Assembly (NCBI GenBank): GCA_947624115.1
Contig: CANQIS010000003.1
Coordinates: 1-40,628 of the forward strand
Direction of reading: 5' to 3'
DNA: 40,628 bases
From: an uncultured Bacilli bacterium
Lineage (GTDB): Bacteria; Bacillota_I; Bacilli_A; RF39; UBA660
The notes beneath the pieces were generated by a model. The model saw nothing but the letters and a program-made list of their open reading frames with translations. It was not told the DNA's origin and made no database searches. Positions 19,505-30,749 of the stretch are shown here, one piece after another. The position numbers were made by a program, and so were the translations under genes. Numbering within the stretch: the first letter of the stretch is position 1; every line of letters starts with the position of its first letter.

Positions 19505-22500
19505 TAATCCTCATCCCCTTCCATATCATCTTCATCTAAATCTATATCATCGTCTTCTTCATCTTCAAAATCATCATATTCTTCATCTATATCCGAATCA
19601 TCTAAATCGTCATCAGGTATAGGTAAAACATTATCCTGACCTAAATTATCATCAGGTACAGAAATTTCTTTTTCACTATCTTCCAATTCTTTTAATTCAA
19701 CAAATTTACCTTCATCATTTAAAACGGTAATATCAAGACCTAATGCTTGGAACTCTTTTATTAAGACCCTAAATGATTCAGGAACACCTGATTTTGGAAT
19801 TGGTTGACCTTTTACTAATGCTTCATAAACTTTAACACGTCCTACAACATCGTCAGATTTTATTGTAATCATTTCTTGTAATACATGAGCAGCACCATAA
19901 GCATATAATGCCCAAACTTCCATTTCTCCAAATCTCTGTCCACCAAATTGAGCCTTTCCACCAAGTGGTTGTTGTGTAACTAATGAATAAGGTCCAGTTG
20001 AACGAGCATGCAACTTATCATCAACCATGTGGTGCAATTTAATCATATACATAACACCAACGCTTATACGATTATCAAAAGGTTCACCAGTACGACCATC
20101 ATACAATACAGCTTTTCCATCTTCATCAAGATTAGCCTCCCTAAGAGCGTCAATTATTTCTTCACGAGTTGCACCAGCAAATACTGGAGTCGCAACATGA
20201 ATATTTAAATGTTTAGCAGCCATACCCAAATGCATTTCAAGTATTTGACCAATATTCATACGTGAAGGAACACCCAACGGATTAAGTAAAATATCAACTG
20301 GTTGTCCATTCTCTAAATATGGCATATCTTCTTCAGGTAAAATAAGCGAAATAACACCTTTATTACCATGACGTCCTGCCATCTTATCACCAACACTTAT
20401 TTTACGTTTTTGAGCAATATAAACACGAACAATTTTAGAAACACCTGCTGGTAATTCATCACAATCATCTTTAGTAAAGATTTTGACATCATGAACTATA
20501 CCTTCTCCACCATGTGGTACTCTAAGTGATGTATCCCTAACTTCACGAGTTTTTTCACCAAAAATAGCATGCAATAATTTTTCCTCACTTGTTAATTCAG
20601 CAACACCTTTTGGTGTAACCTTACCAACTAAAATATCATCATCTTTTACTTCTGTACCAATTCTTATAATACCATTTTCATCAAGATTCTTACGAGAATC
20701 TTCACCAACATTAGGTATATCACGGGTAAATTCCTCTGGCCCTAATTTAGTATCACGACATTCAATTTGATAATCTTCAATATGAATTGAAGTATAAACA
20801 TCATCTTTTACTAAACGCTCATTTAAAATAACAGCATCTTCATAGTTATAACCATTAAAATTCATAAAAGCAACTGTTACATTACGACCTAATGCCATTT
20901 CACCCTTATCAGTAGATGGACCATCAGCAATAACCATATCTTTAGTAACTTTATCACCAACTCTGACAATTGGCACTTGATGATAACAAGTTCCAGCATT
21001 ACTTCTTTCAAAACCATTTAGATAATAAGTATCCATTCCTCCTACTGTTTTAACTACAATTTTTTTAGCGTCAACATAATCAACAATACCATCGGCTTTA
21101 GCTAAAATTACAACACCAGAATCACGAGCTGCAATTGCCTCAACTCCAGTTCCAACTAAAGGAGCTTCAGATTTAATTAATGGAATTGCTTGACGTTGCA
21201 TATTAGCACCCATCAAAGCACGTTTACCATCATCATGTTCCAAAAAAGGAATACCAGAAGTAGTTATTGAAACAACTTGCTGAGCTGAAACATCAATATA
21301 ATCAACATCTTTCGTGTCTACAATTACTGTTTCACCACGATATCGAACAGGTACCCTCTCAGCTATAATTTCGTTATTTTCGTTTACTTTAACAGTTGCC
21401 TGAGAAATATAAAATTCAAGTTCCTCATCAGCTGTCATATATGTTATTTCATCTGTTAATTTACAATTGTTAACTTTACGATATGGTGTCATAATGAAAC
21501 CATATTCATTTACTTTAGCATAACTTGCTAAAGCAGTAATAAGTCCAATATTTGGTCCTTCTGGTGATTCAATTGGACACAATCTTCCATAATGTGAAGG
21601 ATTAATATCACGAACTTCCATTCCGGCACGATCTCTAGACAAACCACCAGGTCCTAAAGATGACAAACGCCTCTTATTAGATAACTCAGCAATTGGATTT
21701 GTCTGATCCATAAATTGTGACAATTGACTACTACCAAAGAACTCCTTAATAGCTGCTGTTAATGGTCGAATATTGATTAAAGTTTTAGGGGTAACCTCAG
21801 TCAATTCTTGAGTTGACATTCTATCACGAATAACTCTCTCAATTCGACTAATACCAATTCTAAATTGATTTTGCAACAATTCACCAACTTGACGAACACG
21901 TCGGTTAGATAAATGATCAATTTCATCATAATGTCCTATTTCTTCTAATAAATTTAAATAATAAGATACAGAAGCATATATGTCAGAAATTGTTAATCGC
22001 TTGATATCAATTGTTTGATCATTACCAATAATCGAAACAATTTTTTCTGGATTTTTATTAGAATAAACATTAACAATTTGAACCTTATTGTAAGAATCTA
22101 ATTCGCTATTAATTAATACTTCACGAACACCATAGCCATCTGCAAAAACAGGCTTTAATTTTTGCAAAATATCTTTAGTAATAACTGTATCTTTTTCAAC
22201 AATAACATCATTACCTACTTTAATATCTTCTGCTAACTTGCACCCCAATAAACGTTCAACAACATTTAATTTTTTATTAAACTTATATCTTCCTACTTTT
22301 GCCAAATCATATCTAAAAGAATCAAAAAATCTTGTAATTAATTGATTTTTCGCACTATCCAATGTAGAAGGTTCACCAGGTCTTAACTTTGAGTGAATAT
22401 CAATTAAAGATTCATCAGTATTTTTATTAGTATCCTTTTCAATTGTTTTAATTAAATATTCATTTTCACCAAATAAATCAAGAATATCTTCATCACTCGA

Positions 22501-23103
22501 CAAACCGATTGCTCTTAATAGCGTAGTAATTGGTACTTTTCTCGTACGATCAATTCTAACATAAATAACATCACGAGCATCAGTTTCATATTCTAACCAA
22601 GTACCTCTGTTTGGAATAATCTGCGAAGTAATTACTAATCTACCATTCTTATCAATAGTTTTGCCAAAATAAGCACTCGGAGAACGAACTAATTGTGAAA
22701 CAATAACACGTTCAGCACCATTAATAATGAATGTTCCACCATCTGTCATAATAGGCATATCGCCTAAATAAATTTCTTGCTCTTTTACTTCACCAGTTTC
22801 ATGATTAAATAATTGAGCTTGTACTTTCAAAGGTTGAGCATACGTTGCATATCTATCCTTGCAACCCTTAATTGAATATCGTGGTGACTCAAAAAAGTAT
22901 TCACCAAAAGATAACGACAAATTTCCTGTAAAGCTTTCAACAGGAAAAATATCATCAAATACTTCTTTAATACCATCTGTCATAAACCATTCATATGACT
23001 TTTTTTGAATTTCCAATAAATTAGATAATTCAATTGCATTATTCGTTTTTGAATAACTTCTTCTTTCTCGGTGATCACCAAATTTTTTAACTATGTAAGC
23101 CAT
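19504..23103 (-). CDS. rpoB: DNA-directed RNA polymerase subunit beta
   Basis: [65 protein letters not shown]; track ORF reaches 23139, but [17 protein letters not shown] with SD GGGGTGAAG gives 23103. Confidence 0.99.
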   Translation of the reverse strand: MAYIVKKFGDHRERRSYSKTNNAIELSNLLEIQKKSYEWFMTDGIKEVFDDIFPVESFTGNLSLSFGEYFFESPRYSIKGCKDRYATYAQPLKVQAQLFNHETGEVKEQEIYLGDMPIMTDGGTFIINGAERVIVSQLVRSPSAYFGKTIDKNGRLVITSQIIPNRGTWLEYETDARDVIYVRIDRTRKVPITTLLRAIGLSSDEDILDLFGENEYLIKTIEKDTNKNTDESLIDIHSKLRPGEPSTLDSAKNQLITRFFDSFRYDLAKVGRYKFNKKLNVVERLLGCKLAEDIKVGNDVIVEKDTVITKDILQKLKPVFADGYGVREVLINSELDSYNKVQIVNVYSNKNPEKIVSIIGNDQTIDIKRLTISDIYASVSYYLNLLEEIGHYDEIDHLSNRRVRQVGELLQNQFRIGISRIERVIRDRMSTQELTEVTPKTLINIRPLTAAIKEFFGSSQLSQFMDQTNPIAELSNKRRLSSLGPGGLSRDRAGMEVRDINPSHYGRLCPIESPEGPNIGLITALASYAKVNEYGFIMTPYRKVNNCKLTDEITYMTADEELEFYISQATVKVNENNEIIAERVPVRYRGETVIVDTKDVDYIDVSAQQVVSITTSGIPFLEHDDGKRALMGANMQRQAIPLIKSEAPLVGTGVEAIAARDSGVVILAKADGIVDYVDAKKIVVKTVGGMDTYYLNGFERSNAGTCYHQVPIVRVGDKVTKDMVIADGPSTDKGEMALGRNVTVAFMNFNGYNYEDAVILNERLVKDDVYTSIHIEDYQIECRDTKLGPEEFTRDIPNVGEDSRKNLDENGIIRIGTEVKDDDILVGKVTPKGVAELTSEEKLLHAIFGEKTREVRDTSLRVPHGGEGIVHDVKIFTKDDCDELPAGVSKIVRVYIAQKRKISVGDKMAGRHGNKGVISLILPEEDMPYLENGQPVDILLNPLGVPSRMNIGQILEMHLGMAAKHLNIHVATPVFAGATREEIIDALREANLDEDGKAVLYDGRTGEPFDNRISVGVMYMIKLHHMVDDKLHARSTGPYSLVTQQPLGGKAQFGGQRFGEMEVWALYAYGAAHVLQEMITIKSDDVVGRVKVYEALVKGQPIPKSGVPESFRVLIKEFQALGLDITVLNDEGKFVELKELEDSEKEISVPDDNLGQDNVLPIPDDDLDDSDIDEEYDDFEDEEDDDIDLDEDDMEGDED

Positions 23104-23198
23104 TTCTTCACCCCTATATACTAGTATTAAGTTAGGCACAAACTATATCAATAGTATATGCCACCAATTTATAATTTTAACAAAAATTCATCAAGTTG

Positions 23199-23786
23199 TC
23201 AATCAGTTGTAATACAAATAATATAAAAACCTTTATTTTTTACTACAATTTTAACTTCATAGCAATTTGCAAGTGTTTTAACCAAAGATTTAGCTCCTTG
23301 ATCTTTATTAATAACCAACCATAATTGTCCTTTTTCCTTCAAATGTTGATTAGCCTCAAATAAAATATCATATAATATTTTTTTACCAACCCTAATAGGA
23401 GGATTAGTAACAATATAATCATATTTTTTTACCACATTAGAATATATGTTACTTTCAAAAACATTTACACTAACATCATTTATTTTAGCGTTTCGTTTAG
23501 CTAATAATATAGCTCTGCGATTAATATCAACCATATCTATTTTAAAATTAGAAATTTTTGCTAAATAAATTCCTATTGGTCCATAACCACAACCAAAATC
23601 TAAAATATCACCATCTTTTTTTTCTAATACAATATTTTCTAATAAAGTTCTAGTACCAAAATCCAAACCTTTCTTGGAAAAAACACCATTATCAACAATA
23701 AATTTTAAATCAACATTTTTTATTCTAACATTAATTTGATGTTCATTGCTTTCTACCTTTTCATCATTTTCAAAATAATGTGACAT
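23199..23786 (-). CDS. Class I SAM methyltransferase, RsmC/YbxB-like
   Basis: GDILDFGCGYGPIGIYLAK, YDYIVTNPPIRVGKK; position between rplL and rpoB as in Bacilli. Confidence 0.9.
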   Translation of the reverse strand: MSHYFENDEKVESNEHQINVRIKNVDLKFIVDNGVFSKKGLDFGTRTLLENIVLEKKDGDILDFGCGYGPIGIYLAKISNFKIDMVDINRRAILLAKRNAKINDVSVNVFESNIYSNVVKKYDYIVTNPPIRVGKKILYDILFEANQHLKEKGQLWLVINKDQGAKSLVKTLANCYEVKIVVKNKGFYIICITTD

Positions 23787-23815
23787 AATTTCACCCATCT
23801 TTTATTAAATGGCGA

Positions 23816-23848
23816 AAGCCCATACTAAAAAACTAGTATAGGCTTAAA
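23816..23848 (-). other. Intergenic hairpin between rplL and the methyltransferase
   Basis: Minus strand AAGCCTATACTAGTTTTTTAGTATGGGCTT. Confidence 0.6.
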
Positions 23849-23859
23849 AACTAATTAAA

Positions 23860-24231
23860 TTATTTTAATTCAACAGTAGCGCCAGCTTCTTCGAATTTAG
23901 CTTTTAATTCATTAGCTTCTTCCATAGCAACATTTTCTTTAACAACTCCACCATTATCAGCAATTTCTTTAGCTTCTTTCAAGCCTAAACCTGTAATATC
24001 TCTAACGATTTTGATAACAGCAATTTTGTTTGCTCCAGCTGCAGTTAAAACAACATTAACTGAGCTTGGTCCTTCATCAACTTGAGCTGCACCAGCAACT
24101 GGAGCAGCAACTGCTACTGCTGAAGGATCAACTCCAAACTCCTCTTTCATTGCGTCTACTAATTCTTTAATTTCAAGAATTGTCATTTCTTTTAATCCAC
24201 TAATAAATTCATCTTTTGTAAATTTTGCCAT
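23860..24231 (-). CDS. rplL: 50S ribosomal protein L7/L12
   Basis: KFTKDEFISGLKEMTILEIKELVDAMKEEFGVDPSA...VKIVRDITGLGLKEAKEIA-type sequence. Confidence 0.98.
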   Translation of the reverse strand: MAKFTKDEFISGLKEMTILEIKELVDAMKEEFGVDPSAVAVAAPVAGAAQVDEGPSSVNVVLTAAGANKIAVIKIVRDITGLGLKEAKEIADNGGVVKENVAMEEANELKAKFEEAGATVELK

Positions 24232-24248
24232 TCTATATTCCTCCTTCA

Positions 24249-24743
24249 TTATTTTTCTTCTAATTTTTGACTATATAAGTCTAAACAAATTGATAAATCT
24301 TTTACAACACCCATTAAACCACCAGCAAGCATTGTAAGTAAACCTTCTCTAGATGGTATTGTTGCAAGTTGATTCAACATGTTGATATCAGCAATTTCAC
24401 CATCAACCATTCCAATTTTAATTTCAAGTGCTTCATGTGTTTTTGCAAACTCACTTAATGTTTTAATTGGTGCAATTGCGTCCTTACCAAAAGCAATAGC
24501 CTTAGGTCCTTCCAAATTGATTCCTAAATCGATTTTTAAATCATTTAACGCTCTTGTAACTAAAGTATTTTTATAAATTTTAAACTCAGAATCATTTTCT
24601 CTTAATTTTCTTCTTAATTCATTAGTTTCAGCAACGGTTAAACCATGATTTTCAAAAATAATAAAAGATGACGATTCATTTGCTTTAGTTTTAATTTCTT
24701 CAACGATTTCTTGTTTTTTTGCAATAATCTTTTGATTTGCCAT
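24249..24743 (-). CDS. rplJ: 50S ribosomal protein L10
   Basis: SSFIIFENHGLTVAETNELRRKLRENDSEFKIYKNTLVTRAL. Confidence 0.97.
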   Translation of the reverse strand: MANQKIIAKKQEIVEEIKTKANESSSFIIFENHGLTVAETNELRRKLRENDSEFKIYKNTLVTRALNDLKIDLGINLEGPKAIAFGKDAIAPIKTLSEFAKTHEALEIKIGMVDGEIADINMLNQLATIPSREGLLTMLAGGLMGVVKDLSICLDLYSQKLEEK

Positions 24744-24784
24744 ATTACACCTCCTCTACATAATTTATATGATACGATTATTAT

Positions 24785-24905
24785 AAAAAATTTCCTACAA
24801 TAGCCGTAGGAAATTCGATAAACTTAAAATTCATAAGTTCCTCGGTAGGAAGATTAAGGCAAAAAGCCACCTACTGTCTACGGTACCATATCTTTCAAAC
24901 AACAT
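24785..24905 (-). promoter_or_regulatory. L10 (rplJ) ribosomal protein leader
   Basis: Minus strand GGTACCGTAGACAGTAGGTGGCTTTTTGCCTTAATCTTCCTACCGAGGAACTTATG...TTTCCTACGGCTATTGTAGGAAATTTTTT; classic L10 leader architecture with terminator. Confidence 0.88.
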
Positions 24906-24928
24906 AATAGATTATATCACATATTATA

Positions 24929-25624
24929 TTATTTGTCAAAATCATTAACATTAACTTTAATTCCAGGACCCATTGTTGAAGAAACAGTTATACCTTTTAT
25001 ATATGTTCCTTTAACAACTGCTGGTTTGGTTTTTTGTATTAGAGAAATAAATGCCTCTAAATTTTCTAACAATTTATTTTCATCAAATGAAACTTTACCA
25101 ATTATTACATGTACATTTCCAAAGCTATCAGTGCGATACTCAACACGACCTTTTTTAACTTCATCAACAGCCTTTTTAACATCCATTGTAACCGTTCCAG
25201 TTTTTGGATTTGGCATTAAACCTTTAGGTCCTAAAATTTTACCAAGCTTACCTAGTGCAGGCATCATATCTGGAGTTGCAATCATAGTATCAAATTCAAA
25301 CCAGTTTTCTTTTTCTATTTTTTCTAGCATATCAGAATCGCCAACATAGTCAGCACCAGCTTCCATTGCAGCTTTAGCTTGCTCACCTTTAGCAATAACT
25401 AATACTTTTTTTGTTTTTCCTGTTCCATTAGGTAAAACAAAAGCACCTCTTAACTGTTGATCAGCTTTTTTAGTATCAAGATTTAATCTTAATGCTAACT
25501 CAACTGATGAATCAAATTTTGTAATAGAAGTATTTTTAACTAATTTAATAGCCTCTTCTTTTGAGTAAAGTTTATTTTTTTCTACTAATTTAGAAACTTC
25601 AACATATTTTTTCCCTTTTTTCAT
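24929..25624 (-). CDS. rplA: 50S ribosomal protein L1
   Basis: [44 protein letters not shown]. Confidence 0.98.
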   Translation of the reverse strand: MKKGKKYVEVSKLVEKNKLYSKEEAIKLVKNTSITKFDSSVELALRLNLDTKKADQQLRGAFVLPNGTGKTKKVLVIAKGEQAKAAMEAGADYVGDSDMLEKIEKENWFEFDTMIATPDMMPALGKLGKILGPKGLMPNPKTGTVTMDVKKAVDEVKKGRVEYRTDSFGNVHVIIGKVSFDENKLLENLEAFISLIQKTKPAVVKGTYIKGITVSSTMGPGIKVNVNDFDK

Positions 25625-25635
25625 TTTTTACCTCC

Positions 25636-25670
25636 TTATGTGGTATATGCGGATATGTCCTCCCACATAG
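25636..25670 (-). promoter_or_regulatory. L1-binding-like hairpin upstream of rplA
   Basis: Minus strand ATGTGGGAGGACATATCCGCATATACCACAT; resembles the H76 L1-binding core GUGGGAG...UACCAC. Confidence 0.6.
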
Positions 25671-25708
25671 GTATTAACCTATATGTATAATTCAATCATA
25701 ATTATTTT

Positions 25709-26137
25709 TTATTCTTCTACTTTAACGCCCATATTTTTTGCTGTACCTTCAACAATTTTCATTGCCTCATCAACTGTATAACAATTTAAATCAGGTAATT
25801 TTATTTCAGCAATTTCCTTTAATTGAGCTTTTGTAATTGTAGCAACAATCTCAGTTGAACCTTTTTTAGATCCAGACTTAATTTTAGCAATTTTTTTAAT
25901 CAAAAATGCAGCTGGTGGAGTCTTAATTACAAAATCGAAAGTTCTATCTTCATAAATAGTAATTTCAACAGGTAAAATATCTCCTATTTTATCTTTAGTT
26001 GCATCATTATATTTTGTACAGAATTCCTGTAAATTAATTCCTGATGGTCCTAATACTGTTCCAACTGGTGGAGCTGGTGTTGCTTTACCGGCTGGGATTT
26101 GCAATTTTACTTCTTTAACTACTTGTTTTTTTGCCAC
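25709..26137 (-). CDS. rplK: 50S ribosomal protein L11
   Basis: [37 protein letters not shown] start at 26135-26137 after GGAGGTGTTTTTC. Confidence 0.98.
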   Translation of the reverse strand: MAKKQVVKEVKLQIPAGKATPAPPVGTVLGPSGINLQEFCTKYNDATKDKIGDILPVEITIYEDRTFDFVIKTPPAAFLIKKIAKIKSGSKKGSTEIVATITKAQLKEIAEIKLPDLNCYTVDEAMKIVEGTAKNMGVKVEE

Positions 26138-26159
26138 GAAAAACACCTCCTATATTTTT

Positions 26160-26197
26160 TTCGCGAGTGGTCATAATGCATCCGCGCTCCCACTTAA
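26160..26197 (-). promoter_or_regulatory. L1-binding-like hairpin upstream of rplK
   Basis: Minus strand AAGTGGGAGCGCGGATGCATTATGACCACTCGCG. Confidence 0.6.
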
Positions 26198-26289
26198 ATT
26201 TCTATATTAAACAAATATAGCTATTTAATAATAACATATTTTAATAAATTTGTAAACAATTTATTTTAATTTTTTAAGTTAACTATAAA

Positions 26290-26823
26290 CTATGCTTTTT
26301 CTATATCGGTAAGCGAAATTTCGACAATTGTTTCTTGACCGAATAAATCCAAAGCAACTTCTAATTTTTGATTTTGCATATCTATATTTCTAATTTTGCC
26401 AAACATTCCTTCAAAAGGACCACTAATGACTTTAATCATATCATTTACCTTAAGTTCATTTCCAATTTCTAATCTTGAAAGTCCCATACTACCCAATATT
26501 TTATCAACCTCAGCTGGTGTAAGGGGAAATGGTTTAGCTCCTTTTCCTGATGAACCAATAAAACCAGTTACACCTGGAGTATTACGCACAATAAACCAAG
26601 CATCATCATTCATAATCATTTCAACTAAAATATAGCCTGGAAACATTTTTTTTGTTTTCTCTTTTTGTTTTCCATCTTTTATTTCTACTTCTTTAATTTC
26701 TGGAACAACTACACGATATATATAATCTTCCATTCCCATACTACTAGCACGCATTTCTAATTTTTCTTTAACTTTATTTTCATGTCCGGAATAAGTATTA
26801 ACAACATACCATTCTTTTTGCAT
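26290..26823 (-). CDS. nusG: Transcription termination/antitermination protein NusG
   Basis: KEWYVVNTYSGHENKVKEKLE, FPGYILVEM, VRNTPGVTGFIG, KOW domain. Confidence 0.98.
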   Translation of the reverse strand: MQKEWYVVNTYSGHENKVKEKLEMRASSMGMEDYIYRVVVPEIKEVEIKDGKQKEKTKKMFPGYILVEMIMNDDAWFIVRNTPGVTGFIGSSGKGAKPFPLTPAEVDKILGSMGLSRLEIGNELKVNDMIKVISGPFEGMFGKIRNIDMQNQKLEVALDLFGQETIVEISLTDIEKA

Positions 26824-27002
26824 TAACCAATCAAAGTCCTAACTAACGCAATACCGGAATCTGTTAAAGTAAAGAACAATCCAAAAAAAATAACAAATGC
26901 AATAGTAGCGATAGAATAAGTTGCCAATTCTTTTTTACTTGGCCATCTAACGTTTTTCATTTCCTTTTTGACACTAACCAAAAATCTTGCTAATTTTTTC
27001 AT
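26823..27002 (-). CDS. secE: Preprotein translocase subunit SecE
   Basis: KKLARFLVSVKKEMKNVRWPSKKELATYSIATIAFVIFFGLFFTLTDSGIA. Confidence 0.95.
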   Translation of the reverse strand: MKKLARFLVSVKKEMKNVRWPSKKELATYSIATIAFVIFFGLFFTLTDSGIALVRTLIG

Positions 27003-27061
27003 TACACACCTCATTAATTATATGCATTTAATCCTAAATAAAAAACACTCACGTGTCTATA

Positions 27062-27095
27062 CAAAATATATCATATTTATTATGTAAAGTCAATT
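27062..27095 (-). promoter_or_regulatory. Putative sigma-A promoter of secE-nusG
   Basis: Minus strand TTGACT-17 nt-TATATT; a GACACgtgaGTGTTTTTT hairpin follows in the leader. Confidence 0.5.
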
Positions 27096-27120
27096 TTTAT
27101 TTATACAATTTATTAATTTT

Positions 27121-27396
27121 TTATTTACTATTAATTCTTAATACCAATTTTTTTTCTTGAAGCTGTAATTTTTCAAGTTCTTTCTCATATTTAATCGTTT
27201 CATTTTGATATTTTAAACCATTTATACTTGCTATACCAGCTATTGCCAATAAAGGAATATAATCTCTATATAAAATATAGCTTGTCGAAAACACAATAGA
27301 ACATGAAAAGAAAGCACTACTTAAAGCTTTAAATGTCTTAATATCCATATTAATAATGCCTATTTTAGTTTTAATTTTAATTATATCATTATCCAT
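27121..27396 (-). CDS. Small two-TM hypothetical protein
   Basis: 91 aa ORF with two hydrophobic stretches and basic coiled tail. Confidence 0.55.
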   Translation of the reverse strand: MDNDIIKIKTKIGIINMDIKTFKALSSAFFSCSIVFSTSYILYRDYIPLLAIAGIASINGLKYQNETIKYEKELEKLQLQEKKLVLRINSK

Positions 27397-27446
27397 TTAT
27401 ATAACTTCTCCTTTCTTTTAAAAATGGTAATTTTCAGTATACACAA

Positions 27447-27486
27447 AAAAAGTATAGATGTCAACAGAAAAATCTATACTAACATT
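27447..27486 (-). terminator. Terminator of the pnp operon
   Basis: Minus strand AGTATAGAT-ttttctgttgac-ATCTATACT TTTTTT. Confidence 0.85.
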
Positions 27487-27513
27487 ATATTTTTTAAAAG
27501 AAAAATTATAACT

Positions 27514-27948
27514 TTACTTAGAAGTTAAATCATCAAACAAAGCATACACTGCATCACCGTTTGGAAAATCCTGTTCTAAATAAAACAAATAACCATTTTC
27601 AACGATTCCACTTACTACTAGATCAGAATTATCATGATTTGTAATATATCCATTTTTTTCAATAGTAGAATAATTATCACTATCTTCATCTAAATAATAA
27701 ATTGCAACTCTATGTTCATTAGCTACATACATACGAGCGGCTAAAACATCATAACCACTAATATCTATAGACATTTCAGTAAATTCAATATTTAATTCAC
27801 TTAAACCATTTTTAAAATTTTCAAATACTTCCTCAGCTTTGGCAATTTTTTCTTGACCATTATTATTATTAAAAATCTTTACTGCAACAATTGCAAGAAC
27901 TATTACAAGTACACCAATTAGTACTCCACATATAACTTTTTTCTTCAT
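27514..27948 (-). CDS. Signal-anchored extracytoplasmic hypothetical protein
   Basis: N-terminal MKKKVICGVLIGVLVIVLAIVAVKIF anchor; 144 aa; directly downstream of pnp. Confidence 0.6.
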   Translation of the reverse strand: MKKKVICGVLIGVLVIVLAIVAVKIFNNNNGQEKIAKAEEVFENFKNGLSELNIEFTEMSIDISGYDVLAARMYVANEHRVAIYYLDEDSDNYSTIEKNGYITNHDNSDLVVSGIVENGYLFYLEQDFPNGDAVYALFDDLTSK

Positions 27949-27960
27949 TTTTAATTCCTC

Positions 27961-30096
27961 CTATTTCAATGCATCTTTTCTTGAAAGATTAAGTCTACCT
28001 TTTTTATCATATCCTAGAGATTTAACAATGATTTCATCACCAACTTTTACAATATCACTTGGTTTTTCAACTCGTTTTTGATCAAGTTGTGATACATGAA
28101 CTAATCCCTCACAACCTGGCCATAATTCAACAAAACATCCGAAATCTTCGACTTTAACTACTTTGCCAGTATAAACTTTACCATCTTCTACTTCTCTGAT
28201 AACTGCTTTAATCATTTCGGCTGTTTTTTCAATTATTTCTTTGTCCGTATGATAAATAATAACCCTACCATCATCCTCTAAATCAACTTTTACTGCATTT
28301 ACATCATTTACCAAATCGACATTTGAAGCCTCACAAATGATTTTTGTAATCATTTCACCACCCTTGCCAATTACATCTTTAATCTTTTCTGGATTGATTG
28401 TAAAAATACAAGTTTTAGGTGCATATTTTGAAACCTCACTACGTGGTTTAGATATTTGTGCTTCCATAACATCTAAGATTTCCATACGAGCAGTCTTAGC
28501 TTGCGCTAATGCCTCTTGTAAAATTTGTTTTGTTATACCTTTAATTTTAATATCCATTTGTAAAGAACATATACCATTTCTCGTTCCACCAACTTTAAAA
28601 TCCATATCGCCCAAATGATCTTCCATACCCTGTATATCAGTCAAAATTGTATAATCTTTTCCATCTTTAGATGTTATTAAACCCATTGCAATTCCAGCTA
28701 CTGGAGCCTTAATTGGTACTCCTGCTGCCATTAATGACATACAACCTGCACAAATAGTTGCTTGACTTGAAGAACCATTTGATTCCAATATTTCAGATAC
28801 CACACGAACAGTATATGGAAATTCCTCTTCACTTGGCATAACTTGTTTTAAACATCTTTCCCCTAAAGCGCCATGACCAATTTCCCTTCTTCCTGGACTA
28901 CCATATCGCCCTGTTTCACCAACCGAAAAAGCAGGAAAATTATAATGCAACATAAAATGTTTTTCAGCTTCTAAACTAATACCATCAAGTGCTTGATATT
29001 CATTTAAAGCTCCTAAAGTTGTTACAGCTAAAGCTTGCGTTTCACCACGAGTAAACAAAGCCGAGCCGTGAGTTCTAGGCAACAAATCAATATCAGTAGA
29101 CAGTGGTCTAATTTCTGTCATCTTTCGACCATCAGAACGTGTTTTTTCATTTACTGTTATTGCTCTAAAAATATCATATTCTATTTCTTCTAAAACTAAT
29201 TTAACTTTCGTTATTAATACGTTTAATTCTTCTTTATCTAACATACTGTTTTCTTCAGTATACTTATTAACAATTTCTTCCTTTACAGCATCAATAGCAG
29301 CATACTTTTCCAATTTTTCACGTATACGCATAGCTTTATCTAATTTTTCACTTGCCAATTCTTTAATTTCATCTTTTAATTCTTGTGAAATTTCTAATTT
29401 TTCATATTCCATTTTTGGCAAGCCTATTTCACTAATTATTCTTTCTTGAAATTCACATAATTCTTTAATTGCTTCATGTCCAAACATCAAAGCTTGCAAC
29501 ATATCTTCTTCAGATACTTCTCTAGCACCTGCTTCAACCATATTAATAGCTTCTTTTGTTCCAGCAACTGTTAGATCAATATCCGACTTATCCATTTGTT
29601 CTTGCGTTGGATTAATAATAAATTCACCATTTACTCTTCCAACCTTTACTCCAGCAATTGGACCATCAAAAGGTATTTTAGAAATACATGTTGTTAAACT
29701 AGAGCCAAACATAGCTGTTAATTCCGGTGAATTATCATTATCTACCGATAAAATAGTATTTACAACTTGAACTTCATTCCTAAAGTCACTTGGAAACATT
29801 GGACGCATTGGTCTATCAATCATACGAGCAGCTAATGTTGCAGCATCAGTAGGGCGTCCCTCTCTCTTAATAAAACCTCCTGGTATTTTACCAACAGAAT
29901 ATAATTTTTCTTGATATAAAACCATTAATGGAAAAAAATCCGATAATATATTTGCGTTATTTGACACAACAACCGTTGATAAAACAACAGTATCGCCGTA
30001 TCTAACCAAAACAGCACCATGAGCTTGTTTTGCTAATTCGCCATGTTCAACAATTAAACTTCTACCTCTAAAATTTAATTCAAAAACTTTCTTCAT
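27961..30096 (-). CDS. pnp: Polynucleotide phosphorylase
   Basis: [50 protein letters not shown] domain [10 protein letters not shown]1 domain. Confidence 0.98.
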   Translation of the reverse strand: MKKVFELNFRGRSLIVEHGELAKQAHGAVLVRYGDTVVLSTVVVSNNANILSDFFPLMVLYQEKLYSVGKIPGGFIKREGRPTDAATLAARMIDRPMRPMFPSDFRNEVQVVNTILSVDNDNSPELTAMFGSSLTTCISKIPFDGPIAGVKVGRVNGEFIINPTQEQMDKSDIDLTVAGTKEAINMVEAGAREVSEEDMLQALMFGHEAIKELCEFQERIISEIGLPKMEYEKLEISQELKDEIKELASEKLDKAMRIREKLEKYAAIDAVKEEIVNKYTEENSMLDKEELNVLITKVKLVLEEIEYDIFRAITVNEKTRSDGRKMTEIRPLSTDIDLLPRTHGSALFTRGETQALAVTTLGALNEYQALDGISLEAEKHFMLHYNFPAFSVGETGRYGSPGRREIGHGALGERCLKQVMPSEEEFPYTVRVVSEILESNGSSSQATICAGCMSLMAAGVPIKAPVAGIAMGLITSKDGKDYTILTDIQGMEDHLGDMDFKVGGTRNGICSLQMDIKIKGITKQILQEALAQAKTARMEILDVMEAQISKPRSEVSKYAPKTCIFTINPEKIKDVIGKGGEMITKIICEASNVDLVNDVNAVKVDLEDDGRVIIYHTDKEIIEKTAEMIKAVIREVEDGKVYTGKVVKVEDFGCFVELWPGCEGLVHVSQLDQKRVEKPSDIVKVGDEIIVKSLGYDKKGRLNLSRKDALK

Positions 30097-30187
30097 AACT
30101 CCTCCATCTAAATTTATTACAATTTTATAGTTACTTAATTTACAATTTATTTTAATATATATTTATACTGTTTTAACTATACATTCT

Positions 30188-30222
30188 TAAAAATAAAGAC
30201 ACTTAAAAATAAGTGCCTACCT
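30188..30222 (-). terminator. rpsO-pnp intergenic hairpin / terminator
   Basis: Minus strand GGCACTTAtttttAAGTGTCTTTATTTTT. Confidence 0.65.
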
Positions 30223-30226
30223 TTTA

Positions 30227-30496
30227 CTATTTTCTTAATCCTAAACTTTTTATAACTTCACGATATCTTGTGACATCATTATTTAACAAATAATTTAATA
30301 AACTACGTCTTTGACCAACCATTTTTAATAATCCCCTTCTTGAATGATAATCATGTTTATGTTCTTTCAAATGTTCAGTCAAATTATTAATTTTTTCAGT
30401 TAAAATAGCTATTTGAACCTCTGGTGAACCTGTATCACCTTCCGTACGTGCATATTTTTTAATAATTTCTTGTTTTTCTTCTTTTTTTAAAGCCAT
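30227..30496 (-). CDS. rpsO: 30S ribosomal protein S15
   Basis: [52 protein letters not shown]. Confidence 0.98.
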   Translation of the reverse strand: MALKKEEKQEIIKKYARTEGDTGSPEVQIAILTEKINNLTEHLKEHKHDYHSRRGLLKMVGQRRSLLNYLLNNDVTRYREVIKSLGLRK

Positions 30497-30517
30497 ATAA
30501 ATTCTCCTTTTTTAATA

Positions 30518-30570
30518 TATTCGCTTATTCCGAGTAAAAGTCAGGAATTCAAATACTAAGAATAAGTACA
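30518..30570 (-). promoter_or_regulatory. Candidate S15 autoregulatory leader
   Basis: Minus strand CTTATTC-TTAGTA...TACTCG-GAATAAG nested inverted repeats just before rpsO. Confidence 0.4.
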
Positions 30571-30749
30571 TATATAATATACACTAAATTTTATTATTTA
30601 GCAATACTTTTTTTCTGATTTGTAACTTTTTTAAAAATTACTAAACAATATTGTAAAAAACATTTTAATTAATCTAAAAATAAAATTTTCAAATATAATA
30701 TTTAATTTACTGATATTTTATTTTTAATTTATATAAACAAACAAAATAT

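Noticed and set aside
19504-23139. rpoB and rpoC track ORFs both exactly 1211 aa
   Set aside because: Coincidence; rpoB shortens to 1199 aa with the correct start
24933-25349. Plus-strand 138-aa ORF antisense to rplA
   Set aside because: Antisense shadow ORF of a ribosomal protein gene
28337-28618. Plus-strand ORF within pnp, and similar shadow ORFs in rpoB/rpoC/nusG/truB
   Set aside because: Composition-driven antisense ORFs without start signals
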